Source: Anaeramoeba flamelloides
Taxonomy: Eukaryota; Metamonada; Anaeramoebidae
NCBI GenBank assembly: GCA_027625915.1
Contig: JANTQA010000047.1
Span: 9,858,001-9,922,000, forward strand
Reading direction: 5' to 3'
DNA: 64,000 nucleotides
Part shown: piece after piece, positions 48,195 to 59,522 of the stretch
Numbering within the stretch: the first letter of the stretch is position 1
Layout of the letters: every line of letters begins with the position of its first letter
Position numbers and translations under genes: made by a program
Notes under the pieces: model-generated
The model's input: only the letters and a program-made list of their open reading frames with translations
Told to the model about the DNA's origin: nothing
The model's database searches: none

Positions 48195-51100
48195 TTCTTC
48201 GAATCAAAAATTTTTCCTTTATTAACAAAAGAAAAAAACTTTTTATCGATTTCAATTGCAAAAGAAGAAAAAATGATCTGACGAAAAATAATTTTTTATG
48301 ATCTGGAACCTACAAATGAAATTAAGAACAAAAACTATTAATATCAATTTCTTTGTATCTTCAAAACTCTTATATAATCACTAATTTAAGAATTATTATC
48401 GAATGGTTGTTAGGAGAAAAAAAAGTATTTTCATTGGATTGTATTATTGAAAAAAAGTGCAAATAACCCTCAAGATATTACTACACTTAAATTATCTTTT
48501 AGAAACTTCAGTGTAAGATCATATATTTCACAATTGTTATGTGGGTAAGTACTTTTTTACTATTTTTGAAATTTTTAATTGTGTTAACATTACTGAAAAA
48601 ACAATTTTTAAATGTGAAAGTGATACCTTGAAACCAAAATGTCACTCACTATTCTATTTGTGAAAATACAACGAACATAAAGTAATTCAGAGTATAATCT
48701 TTCATTTTTCAATTTTTTGAACATTTTTTTGGTTTTATTAAATTTTTGGTTTTGGATTTTGAGAAATATTGATATTGAATAGTTGGAAATTAATCAAAGA
48801 ATAAACAAATAAAAAGAAGATGAAAAGATGTATATTTTAAATGGTTCTTGTATTTTAGAAGACCAAACAAGTTCGATCACCTTTCCAAAGAAACTTATTG
48901 AAATCAAGAATGAAAAAAAAAAAATTGACCAAATTTTATTTTAGATTTCTTTCTTCTTTTTTTGAAGGAACATAATAAACATTTAATTAACTTGAATTTC
49001 TACTCAATACTATTTATTTTTATTTCGATAACTTTTTTTTACAAATTTGTTTTGAAAATTCTGTTAATAAATTTTATTATCAAAAGTAGACTTATCAAAG
49101 AAAACTGTTTTAAAGATTTAAAGTAAAAAGGATTAAATTCTAGAAATCAAAAAAACAATTTCCTATGCTTAAAATTAAAAGAAAAAAAAAATTGTTCAAA
49201 AAATAAAAGAAACAAAATTCCTAATTAATAGAGTTTTTCTAATTTGATCAAAAAATAAATTATTAGAAAACAAATTAAACTATCGAATTGAATAAATTAT
49301 TATTTTCAAAGAATAATAATATATATATATATGGTATTCTTTCAACAAGTCTAAATTAGTAAAATTAAAATGAAGGAGGTATGAAAATTCATTATGAAAA
49401 TTCTTATGAATTAAAAATAATTTGTTAATCAAAAATGTTTCAAATAAAAGTTTTTCTATTCGGAATTAAAAACAAAATTGGGTAGGGGAAAAGTAATTAT
49501 ATCACATTTTACAGATAAGATCGATAAAATCTAGAAATTTATGATTTTTTTTTATTTTTTCTTGATCATTTTTTTTATTTTTTATATTTATATTTATTCA
49601 TTGTTTTTTTAATATATAGTATTAAGTTATATTCAATTACCCTTTTTATTAAAACATTAAATTATTTTGATAAAAATGATTACTTTAATTCTCAATTTAT
49701 AGTGGTGGTACTCAAAATTGGTAAACACGTGGACTACAATAATTAATGAAAGTTATTTTAGACTATTTTAGGTAAAAAAATAATTTAATTAGGGATTAAT
49801 ATTGCAATTTTAAAAATGTGATAACTTTTTTTTTATTATGATTTTATCAAAATTAAATTGTTTTCGAATTTTACGATTTTATAAAGTGAAATTTTTTTAA
49901 AAAAAAAGTTCTTTTCTTTATCCCTGAACCTTTAAACATATTTTATCTAGTTTCTTTACGTTTTTAAAAGAGTAACTTTCAAAAAGTTATAATTCTGAAA
50001 TGAAAAAATACTTTTTTAAAATAGAAAACTTGATAAAAGTATTAGAAAAAAATATTCACTTTATTAAAACATTTGTAAGTCTTATTAATTTATTATTTTT
50101 AAAATTTAGGAGAGAATTTCCTTTTAAAATTATTACATTAAATTTTATAAATAAAACTTTTAACAACATTAGAAAAATGAGTTTTTATTTTAAATATTCA
50201 TTTTTTTACCAATTTACTTTTAATAAAAATATCTTATCCCTTGATTAGTTAAATTTTTGGAATAAAAATAAAAAAGAGTTTGCCAAATATTTTTATTTTA
50301 TAAATAAATCTCACTTTCAAGTATTCTTAAAAGTTTTTAGGATGAATAAAAATGATAATTTAATCTTATTTGAAAAGTATACTGAAAATAAATCAAATTT
50401 TGAATCTTTAAAGATATAGAAAAAAAAACATCTTTTTTTTATTTTCAATGATTTAGTTGATTTTTTTGAAATCATAAATTTTATGGGGTTTTTTATATTC
50501 AATTATTTTTGGTATCAATAATTAATTGTAATTATTGAAATAATTTATTTGAGAATTTTTTATTTCAATTTATTCGAATTATTAATATACTAGTTTTTTT
50601 TTTTTTTACTTGAAAATATTTTTAAAAATTGAGAAATGATAGTAAATAATATAACCATTGTAATCGTTGAGTTATTTTAATTTTCATTATCTTAGTCAAA
50701 ATTGATTTTTTAATTCTTATTTTAAAATAATTGTGGGTTTATGAATATTTTACATATTTTATTTCTCTCGTTTTCCAAGAAATTAAAACATCAAAAAAAA
50801 AACCATTATATAATATAAATAAATGTTTAAAGAATAATGAAAGAAATGGAATACATCACGGTATAATATATTTACATACTAATTGAATAAATTGAAATAA
50901 ATCAAAGAATAAGATTATTCAATAAAAAATTAATACAGAACATTTGATTTGATCTTTTTTTAATATTTAATACTCTTAATTCTTATTTACTTGGTTTTAT
51001 TTTTAATTCTTCATGGAAATATATTTAATTGGAGAAAAAAATATTAGAAAAAAAAAATTTTAATCATTTAATACGAATTAGAATGAAATTTATATTTAAA

Positions 51101-51399
51101 ATCATATTTTTCATTTAATTCAAATAATTTTGATTGATTTTAAAAAAATGTAATATGACATTTTTTATGATTATCTTCAGAAAATACGATTTATAGAATG
51201 TATTTATTTGATTTGATAACACAATATTTTTCCAATAACATAAAAAAATAGTAATTTGAATTTTTATCACCTTTTTTTCTTTTTTTTTTTTGTTGAATTT
51301 TTTAGTTTTTTTTTTTTTTTTACTCTTTTAATAATCCAACACCTTTATTTTAATTTTTGAAATAATATTTTTTTTTTTTTATTTATTTTGATGAAAATA
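48195..51399. other. Intergenic spacer upstream of the ankyrin gene
   Basis: Extremely AT-rich. At 50,000-50,248 (+) an ATG-started frame of 82 codons (MKKYFFKIENLIKVLEK...) is followed, past one TAG, by about 60 more open codons in the same frame. The peptide is unrecognised, and composition alone could account for it. Nothing else coding is visible. Confidence 0.45.
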
Positions 51400-52000
51400 A
51401 TCTAAAAAAAGAATTTTGAAAAACAAATTTGAAAAAAGTTTTAGTAAAATAATAATAAATAATGATGTGAGAAATCCAAGGCAATGAATAGATATTCTTG
51501 ACTAAAATCAAGAATATTCGAAGGGAAAAAATCTTTGAAAATATATTTTGTGAATATTTTTTTTTTGATTTTTGATTTCTACCAGATAAAATAAAAATTG
51601 ATTTCTTATTGTTTGTTATTCTTAAAGAAAAATTTTGTTTAAAATATATACCTTTTATTGTTTATTTATTTAGTTTATTCTTCAATTAATTTCAAACATT
51701 TCTATATAACACATTTTAGGATTTAAAATACAATTCAATAAAACCAAAAATATTATCAAAAAAAAGTTAAAAAATTGAAGAATGAAAGATTCAACTTTGA
51801 ATTACTTTATACTTTGGTTTTGAATTCTTTTCACAAATCAAAAAGTGAAAGGTATTTTGTATCCAAATCCCCCTTATCACATGAAAGTCAAAAAAATTTT
51901 TCACTTTGGTACCTAGAGTAAAAATTTTTGTATTGTTAAAATACCAACATCTTAAAAATAATTTGTAGGTCTTAATTTGAGTATATTTTGATGGAAATTC
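51400..52000. repeat. Dispersed repeat R1, internally deleted copy
   Basis: 51,411-51,530 resembles 60-180 and 51,660-51,880 resembles 1,450-1,680 (ATTTCAAACATT/ATTTCAAGCATT, ATTCAACT, CTTTTCACAAAT, GGTATTTTG(T/G)AT). The middle kilobase of the longest copy is absent. Confidence 0.5.
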
Positions 52001-52420
52001 TTTCACAATTTAAATTAAATAGGATCAAATACTTGTATGATAATTTGGGATATGGTCAACTTCTTCCTTAAATAATTAACAAAACAAAAATATTTTTAAT
52101 CAAATATTGGACGAAAAAAAAAAGGAAAGTTCCAGAAAAAACCATTAATTATAACTGTCTTATTAAAATAAAAAATAAATAGAACGTTAAACATTGGTTT
52201 AAATAACAATTCTTTTAAGAAATAATTTAAATTTATATTATATTTCGATCATCACAACCCTCAATTTTTTAATTCAAAACTGAAATAACGATACAAACAC
52301 AAACTTTATACACCTTTGAAAATTCTAAACAACCAAAAATCCCTTTTCTCAAAAATAGCTTTGTTCAACTCCAATTTTTAATAAATTCAAAACTTTATTT
52401 TTTAACAATTTTTATTTTTC

Positions 52421-55108
52421 ATGGATTTTAGCGATAGTTCCATCTCACCATCAAGTCAAAGTAGTGAATCAGAAACAAGTTTGAGTATAAATATAACTGA
52501 TGAAAATTCTGAATCAGAACAACTTTTATCAACTGACTCTTCAAATCTATCTTGTGAAGAAAATGAAGTAAACAAAACTGAAAAAAAAAAAGAAAAAGAA
52601 AAAGAACAAAAAAAAGAAAAAGAAATTGAAAAAGAAGGAGAAAACGAAAATGAAGAACAAAAGAACTATTTCCCAATTCAGAAAAAAAAAAAAAATATTA
52701 ACTATTTTCCAATTCAAAAAAAAGAAAACCAAGAAAATAGCAATCAAGAACAAGAACAAAAACAAGATCACGAAAAAGTGATAAAGAACGAAAACATCTC
52801 AGAAAAGGCAAAAGAACAAAGCAGAGAGCAAGATCTAACCAATGTACTCTTACAAGAAACAGAATTAGAGAAAAAAAATGAAAATGAATACCAAAAAGGA
52901 AAACAGCAAGAACAAAATAACATCGAAAATGAAGTGAAATTAAGCACCATTATCTATTGGATCCCTGACAATTTTAACGAAGACACTTCTTTTAAAGAGA
53001 AATTAAAAGTAAAAGGGTACACACTAAAAGAAATTGAAAGTGGTGATCAAAAGGAAAAGGGTCTTGTAAATGTATTTGAAAAGAAAAATGTTAACATTTT
53101 ATTAATTTCTTTAGATCAACTAAAATATCAACACATCGTCTCTGCTATCTGCACACACAAAAACCCCAATTTTTCATTAATTGTTTTGGCAAACCAAGAA
53201 ATCCAAATAGACCTGATAAGAAAAACTATCAAGGAAGCCAAAGTCGGTCGTTATGTTACAGTGAAGGCAACACCTTCGATCAAGGGCGTATTTAAAACAA
53301 TCAGAGAATATGAAAATATAGAAAAAATAAGATTACAAAAAAAGAGAAAACAAGAAGTCAAAACACCCAAACTGCTTGAAGAAACAAACCAAAAGACAAA
53401 AGCAAAAATTAATTTGCTAATTTTTATCAAAAAAGTTGATCACAGGATCTTAAAATTTGTTTCAGAAATTGAACGGAAAAGACAAGATTTAAAGATCAAA
53501 GTATTTTATTCATGGTCTGTATTCCAAAAGGCAATGGAATTTTATCAGAAAGAAATAATTCCTTTTTGTATTTTTTATTCTCCAAACAAGGAAATTAAAA
53601 GTGAATCTTTAATTCAAACTCAAAAAATTTTAGGCAAAAAATGTAAATTATTTATTTATGACAAAACAAAGACAAGCCAAAAAAGAAAAAAGAAAAATAC
53701 TGCTAATACCGTTATCGTTGCAAATAATTGGAAATTATTTTTATTTAATATAATAAACTTTGTTAATGATAACATTGGCTTGGAAATTGAAAATATCATC
53801 AAACAACAAAATAAAGACAAGGAAGAAAGGAAAGAAAAGACTCAAATGATTAAAAAAAACAAGAGCCAACAAAAAAAAAACATCGGACTGGAAGGCTTTG
53901 TTTTTTGGCTCGGTAATCAAGGCTTTTCTTCAAGTAGTCTCTGGATTCAAGATCTTGAAAAAAAAACAAATATTGTGATCCAAAAATACTACGGATCAGC
54001 AATTTTCCTTTCTCATTTAAAAAAATATCATCACATCCTTTCCTGTGTAATTATTGAAAATTGTCATTTACAAAATCCTAGTTTTCGTTCACAAATTATT
54101 CAAATGAGCAAAAGTAATTTTAAAATTATTGTTTTTAAAAATTATAATTTACAAAATGATGAGGAAATCCTTGAAAATTTATCTGATTCCATTGACTATA
54201 TTGCAACTAAATTTTTTGAATTAAGTGATTACCTTTATAAAATTTCAAAAATTAAAAATGGAAACCCAAAAACAAACAAAAAAAGAAAAAAAGAAAAAGG
54301 CGAAAAAAATGAAAAAAATAAAAAAAATGAAAAAAATGAAAAAAATGAAAAAACTGAAAAAAATGAAAAAAATAAAAAAAATAAAAAAAAGGAAGAAGAG
54401 AAGATAAAAAATATATATGATGAGGATGAAGATGAACAAAAAACCAGAGAACTCATTGCAAAACTCGTTAAAGAAGATGAACAAAACTTAATTAATCAAC
54501 CAAGATTATCGTTAGAAATTACAGAAAAATATTCAAAAAAAATTATTAAATCTTTTACAGATAGCATCTATAATAGGAATAAAGCCTTCCAAATATTAAA
54601 AATTCGAAAAATCGAAGGTAGATCGACAGATGATGATTATATTAAGACTGTGAAACTTAGGATGAAGAGGTTGAAAAAAAGAAATCAATACATCGTTCAA
54701 AATAAACCAAATATTTATCATTTATATATTTTAGTAGATTCTATTTGTAATATACATGTGAAAAATGAACCATTTTTATGTATAAACCCCAATTGTCAAG
54801 TCTGTTCATTTATAAGTGGTATTTTTGATTGCTCAAATGGTTGGGATTTTTTTGAATCACCATTGCAGTGTTTTAACTTTTATAATAAAAAAAAATCAAA
54901 AAAGGAAAAACAAAAACCAAAAATATTTATCAAATGCTCGGTTGTCTGCGGGATACCATATTCTAATAACATGCGGTCACTGCCTGATAAAATAAATTAT
55001 GGGTGTTTAATTTTTAATAAAAATTATAATAAAGCATTTTCAAGAGTTAAGATTTTTGATGAAAGGGCCATTACACCCATTTCAATGATAGTTGCAGAAT
55101 TTTATTAA
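52421..55108 (+). CDS. 895-residue protein: three receiver-like alpha/beta domains plus C-terminal PARP/ART-like domain
   Basis: Intronless. Residues 1-170 are Ser/Glu then Lys/Glu-rich and carry a doubled motif NYFPIQKK (82-89, 95-101). Three tandem alpha/beta domains follow, about 175-298, 328-455 and 490-610, each with hydrophobic strands in the order of a response-regulator receiver fold (TIIYWI, VNILLIS, FSLIVLA, YVTVKATPS in the first). The phospho-acceptor Asp is not evident, so they are pseudo-receivers if homologous. A Lys/Asn/Glu minisatellite-coded linker covers 615-680. Residues about 765-895 hold Cys787, Cys792 and Cys795 (CINPNCQVC) and end KIFDERAITPISMIVAEF. This strongly recalls the plant/protist PARP-like ART domain with its CxVC-I..GF core and the DECV.YN..AI.P.YLIVYE ending. 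The HGT motif expected before the cysteines is replaced by LYILVDS, so ADP-ribosylation activity is doubtful. Role unknown; a signalling scaffold is my inference. Confidence 0.7.
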   Translation: MDFSDSSISPSSQSSESETSLSINITDENSESEQLLSTDSSNLSCEENEVNKTEKKKEKEKEQKKEKEIEKEGENENEEQKNYFPIQKKKKNINYFPIQKKENQENSNQEQEQKQDHEKVIKNENISEKAKEQSREQDLTNVLLQETELEKKNENEYQKGKQQEQNNIENEVKLSTIIYWIPDNFNEDTSFKEKLKVKGYTLKEIESGDQKEKGLVNVFEKKNVNILLISLDQLKYQHIVSAICTHKNPNFSLIVLANQEIQIDLIRKTIKEAKVGRYVTVKATPSIKGVFKTIREYENIEKIRLQKKRKQEVKTPKLLEETNQKTKAKINLLIFIKKVDHRILKFVSEIERKRQDLKIKVFYSWSVFQKAMEFYQKEIIPFCIFYSPNKEIKSESLIQTQKILGKKCKLFIYDKTKTSQKRKKKNTANTVIVANNWKLFLFNIINFVNDNIGLEIENIIKQQNKDKEERKEKTQMIKKNKSQQKKNIGLEGFVFWLGNQGFSSSSLWIQDLEKKTNIVIQKYYGSAIFLSHLKKYHHILSCVIIENCHLQNPSFRSQIIQMSKSNFKIIVFKNYNLQNDEEILENLSDSIDYIATKFFELSDYLYKISKIKNGNPKTNKKRKKEKGEKNEKNKKNEKNEKNEKTEKNEKNKKNKKKEEEKIKNIYDEDEDEQKTRELIAKLVKEDEQNLINQPRLSLEITEKYSKKIIKSFTDSIYNRNKAFQILKIRKIEGRSTDDDYIKTVKLRMKRLKKRNQYIVQNKPNIYHLYILVDSICNIHVKNEPFLCINPNCQVCSFISGIFDCSNGWDFFESPLQCFNFYNKKKSKKEKQKPKIFIKCSVVCGIPYSNNMRSLPDKINYGCLIFNKNYNKAFSRVKIFDERAITPISMIVAEFY

Positions 55109-55459
55109 CTTCAATTATAATATTTATATATTATAAAAGATCAATGAAATTTATTTTAATATTTATAATAAATACAAAAAAATTTACTTTGAAAACAAAA
55201 GAATTTTTTAATTTTTTTAATCTCTTGAAAAAGATTTTTATTTGATGTTTGTTTTGTTTTTTTTTTTCTCGTTTTTTATGAAAAATTATTGCAAATTTTT
55301 TTAATTTATTATTTAGCTAGCAAAAATTTTTTATTTATTTTATTTTTTTATTGTTCCGATTTCTCTTTTTTAGGTTGTTTCAATTCTTCTTCTTTTTTTT
55401 TTTTTTTTTTAAGTAAGGGAAAACGAAATAAAAAATCATTTTAAGAATTGACCAACTTA

Positions 55460-55640
55460 TTCATCCATGATTAGATCTTCAATAAAACTAAACTTATTTT
55501 GATTTGATCTTAAATATATTGAACTGTTTCTGATTAGATCTTTAGTAAATTGATAAACTTTTGCATGATTAGATCTTAAGCTAATTAAATTTAACTGAAA
55601 TAAATTGAAACTAAATTGAGTGAACTGAATTGATCTTTTG
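55460..55640 (+). repeat. Degenerate minisatellite with GATTAGATCTT core
   Basis: The core occurs as ATGATTAGATCTT, TTTGATCTTAAA, TGATTAGATCTTTAG and ATGATTAGATCTTAAG at roughly 35-60 bp spacing, separated by AAT/AACTTA-rich sequence, 350 bp 3' of the 895-residue gene. Confidence 0.5.
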
Positions 55641-56429
55641 GTGCAATAGTTTTAGTTGATGTTTGTACTTGGATTGGGGAAACAGTATTGAAGCTATGTC
55701 TTGGGATCATTTTTTACAAAAACAAGATTTTGGTAATTTGTAATTAGTAAAAATATAAAGAAATAATAAATAAAATACTAAAAAAAAAAAAAATTGAAAA
55801 TATTATTCTTCTTCTGAAAAAACATCAATTTATAGAGAAAAAAGTATCTATATAGTTCTAAATTAAGGTTTATAAAATATTATTTTTTATTTTAAACTCT
55901 GGTTGTTGAATATTTAGATCTCTTTATAAAAATTGAGTAGTATCAAGAATTTTATAGACATAAACAGAAAGATGAACCACTACTCTCAACACTTGGGAAG
56001 TAAAAAAAAATTACTTTTTCTATTCTTTTTGTTTTTTTTTTTTACTTTCTTTTGGGTATTGTTTCTCTTTCTCATTTCCTTATCTTTGTTTAGAAAAGAT
56101 CATTTATATATAAACGAAGTTATCATGGGAATTAGGCTAATAACCTACACTATTGCCAAGGTTAAAAACTCAAAATAAATTTTAGAGTATCAGATAACCA
56201 GGGTGTAATTTTTTTTAAAATAGCCGACTCTTTAATAATTTAAAAATATTAATAAAAAAAAAAAAAAAAACTTCCTCTAGATTAACAAAACATTTTTGTT
56301 TTATATGGGAAAATGTGTAATTCATTTGCAATCTACACAATTAAATAATATTTCGTTAAAAATGAAAAAAAAAAATCAGAAAGATTGCAAGAAAAAAAAT
56401 AAATGAGAAACGCTAATATAAAAATAAAT

Positions 56430-56720
56430 ATTCTAAGCTCCATTTTGAAAATATTATCTCACCTGAAATAATAAAATAATAAAAAAATTATTTTTGATCA
56501 AAAAATTGCCAATTATTAAATATTATTAATCATTCCCTTTTTAATGATGCTAATTATATAAATCATTCTGATATTTTACAAATTAAAAAAAGAAAACCAA
56601 AAACAAATAGAAATGAATTAAAAGTGTTGAAATGGACATTACAGATTTTTTATTAGTGGAATTTAACTAAAAAAAGTTAAAAGGGTGTTTATTTATTGAA
56701 AATCATTAAATGCATTTTAA
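56430..56720. repeat. Dispersed repeat, family R5, copy 2
   Basis: Partner of 44,360-44,650. See that entry for the shared blocks. Confidence 0.45.
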
Positions 56721-57929
56721 AATGAATTTTTTTGTTTCAAGTTTCATAATTTTTATTGATTTTTATTAATATATTTTGTTTTTTTTTTATTGGATATATA
56801 AAAAAATGATAAAAAATGGAAGCAGGGGGTAAAAATATCATCAATTTAAAAAAATATATAAATTTAAAGAGAGAAGAAAAACAAAAGAATAAGAAAAAAT
56901 TTTGATCAGAGTTACCAAAATGATTATCTTTTTGGAATTTTTAGAATCTCAAATATTATTTCTGGAAATGTTAATTATTACAATGGAATCACTCTTTATT
57001 CAATATTTTCAACTTTTTAAAGTAACCTTTCGAGTCTAATTTTTTAAAATAAATAAATATTCTTTTATTTTTAGAGCTAGTAAACAAAAATAGAATTGTT
57101 TATTAGTTACCAAAAATGTCTTCAAACAAAGAAGATTATTTTGATTTCATTTCAAAATAGAATCGTTTTCATATGATAAATGTATATAAAACACTATAAT
57201 TAGTCAAAAAATGATGAAAACGAAAAAGATAAAAAAGAATAAACTCTAAATATATATTTTTTATTTAGAAATTTTTTTTACTTTTCTAAAAATAAAAAAA
57301 AAAAATCTTTATTATTAAATTATGAGAATGATTTGATTCTGTGAAAATTCAAATGTAAACACGAAATAAGTTAAAACTAATAATTTGAAATAAATAGAAA
57401 TCATTTGACTAGAATCAACAAAAAGTATAATTATTTGGGTTATTTTTGAAAAAGAGAATTAAAAATGAACTATGAATCTGCTGAAATTTTTAAAAAAATC
57501 AGCTTGAGGGTCTATTTTTCAGATGAAAATAATGGATTTTTTTGATAAAAAATCCTTGAAAAAGTTTTATAATCTCAGTTTAGTTAATCCACTTTTAATT
57601 TCTTATTTAAAAAAAAGGGAGAAATTTTCACAATTCCAAAAATGTGAACATTTTTACCCTCTATAGATCCTTCCAAAATTTTATTTTTATTATTTCAGAA
57701 TTTCTATTTCAAAAATAGATAGACAAAAACAATTTCCCAAGTTGTACTAAGTTTTTTTCCGGTTATTTTTTACAAGTTGGAAATATTTTAATAATTTGGA
57801 ACTTATAGTTGGAAATCCCTTAAAGTTCTTTTTTTCTGAATTTTCATTCAAAAATCTATTTTATTATTATTTTTTTGTTTTGATTTTAATTTTTTACTCT
57901 AAATTTTTCTAGACAAATTCTTTAAACAT

Positions 57930-57964
<35 letters not shown>

Positions 57965-58079
57965 GGGAGGGGTGAATATAAAATAATATAATTAATAAAC
58001 ACCTCAAAGGGTTGAAAGGTTGTCCTTAAGGGGGTATTATAAATATAAATTAATCAAAACACAAACCTTTAAGGAAGTA

Positions 58080-59160
58080 ATATTTTTCAAAATAAAATGA
58101 AATCTGGCTGAGATCTTTAAAATTTTTTTTATTAATTTGTGTTTCAACTTTCTGAAATGGATGTGTCAACCTCATCTAAACAATTAAATAATTTGGATTT
58201 ATTTTTTGAAATCACAAATTCAAATGTTTCGAATATAAATCGCAAAAAAATAATATATTATTTTAGTTTAATAATTAAGTTATTTCTTGAAAATGGTTAC
58301 CATTTTTAGTTTTAAGTTGGAAATTCTTTCTTTTGAACGAAAATTTTTGATTGTGTTATTATTTTTTTAAACTTTCAATTCAAATTTCAGTCAATAAAAC
58401 TAATTGATAATAAGTGATTAAATAAGTGAAAATATGATAGAATCGTAATTAAAAGTTTGTAAATTAAATTATAGGTCTAATAAGTAAATGTTTTTCATTC
58501 TTTTCAATTTTAAAAAAGTTGTTTTCTCGTTTTCAAAATATCAAAAAAATATGCAAAAAATCTTCAATTTTGTAAAATTTTTTGAACAAATTATTTGGTC
58601 TTTTTTACACGAATCATTTATAACAATTTAAATCATTTCTTTGGGAAAAAAAATTATGATATTGACATTTGTGGATCAAATTACAAAATTCCCAAATATC
58701 TTACAGAAAAATTAAATTAAATCTCATATCAAATTTTATCTCATATCAAAAACCAAATTTCTTGGTAAAAGTTATCAATGATTTAAATTATTAATATTTA
58801 GAACTATTCTTTAGAAAACAAAACGATTATTTTTCAATAGGTTGAATAAATCATTTTTTTTTGGTTAACCACACTAATTATCTCAAAAAATTAAAAAATT
58901 CTTTATATTTATATTTCTGGAAACTAAAACTCTTTATTATGTAATAATGAAGAAAATATAAATAAACAAGGAAAACTCCTGATATAATCTGAGAAATAAA
59001 ATCGAATTTTATCATTATCTTATATAAAATGGAAACAAAAAATTATGATCTCACTGAAAAAATTATTCTTTTCTGGGTTTATTGTAGATAAGAATTTTTG
59101 GACACTTTAAATCTACAAAATTTGATAAGTAGAGGATAGCATATTTTAAAATTTTTTCCA
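58080..59160. repeat. Dispersed repeat R1, middle portion
   Basis: Aligns with about 230-1,310, for example GAACAAATT(A/G)TTTGGTCTT (58,583; 750) and AAACCAAATTTCTTGGTAAAA (58,749; 909). Lies 3' of the Rab5 gene and seems to sit between the two ends of an R5 copy (56,430 and 59,276). Confidence 0.55.
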
Positions 59161-59522
59161 ATTGTCTAGAAGACTGATCCTTTAATTTGGAAAAATGATT
59201 TTGAACTAAAAACTCAAATTTTATTTTTGTAAAAATATAGGATCAAACAATACAAAACCACAAGCAATAAAATCATAAAGTGAGTCAACATTTTTGAAAA
59301 AGAGTTTATTTTGTATTTTAAAAAAGGTAAATATAATTTGATATATTCCCTTCATTGTTAAGGTGTTTTGAATTGTAAATAAATATCACATAAAAAAAAT
59401 AATAAATAAAAAGAATAATATATAATAATGCTATGAAATTTGACAAAAAATAAACAATAAAATATTACAAAGAAAATAATATATAAAAGAATGAGAAAAA
59501 GAATAAAAATTAAAAGAATAAA

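Larger units (their letters stand above)
55109..58079. other. Intergenic AT-rich spacer
   Basis: Contains the GATTAGATCTT repeat tract (55,460-55,640), an R5 copy (56,430-56,720) and a 31-bp T-run (57,933-57,963). A 81-codon frame at 55,933-56,178 starts at TTG and its middle is a T-tract. No gene can be supported. Confidence 0.5.

Noticed and set aside
55933-56178. 81-codon frame
   Set aside because: TTG start and a T-tract-coded Phe/Leu core; the ends look peptide-like but no splice model holds.
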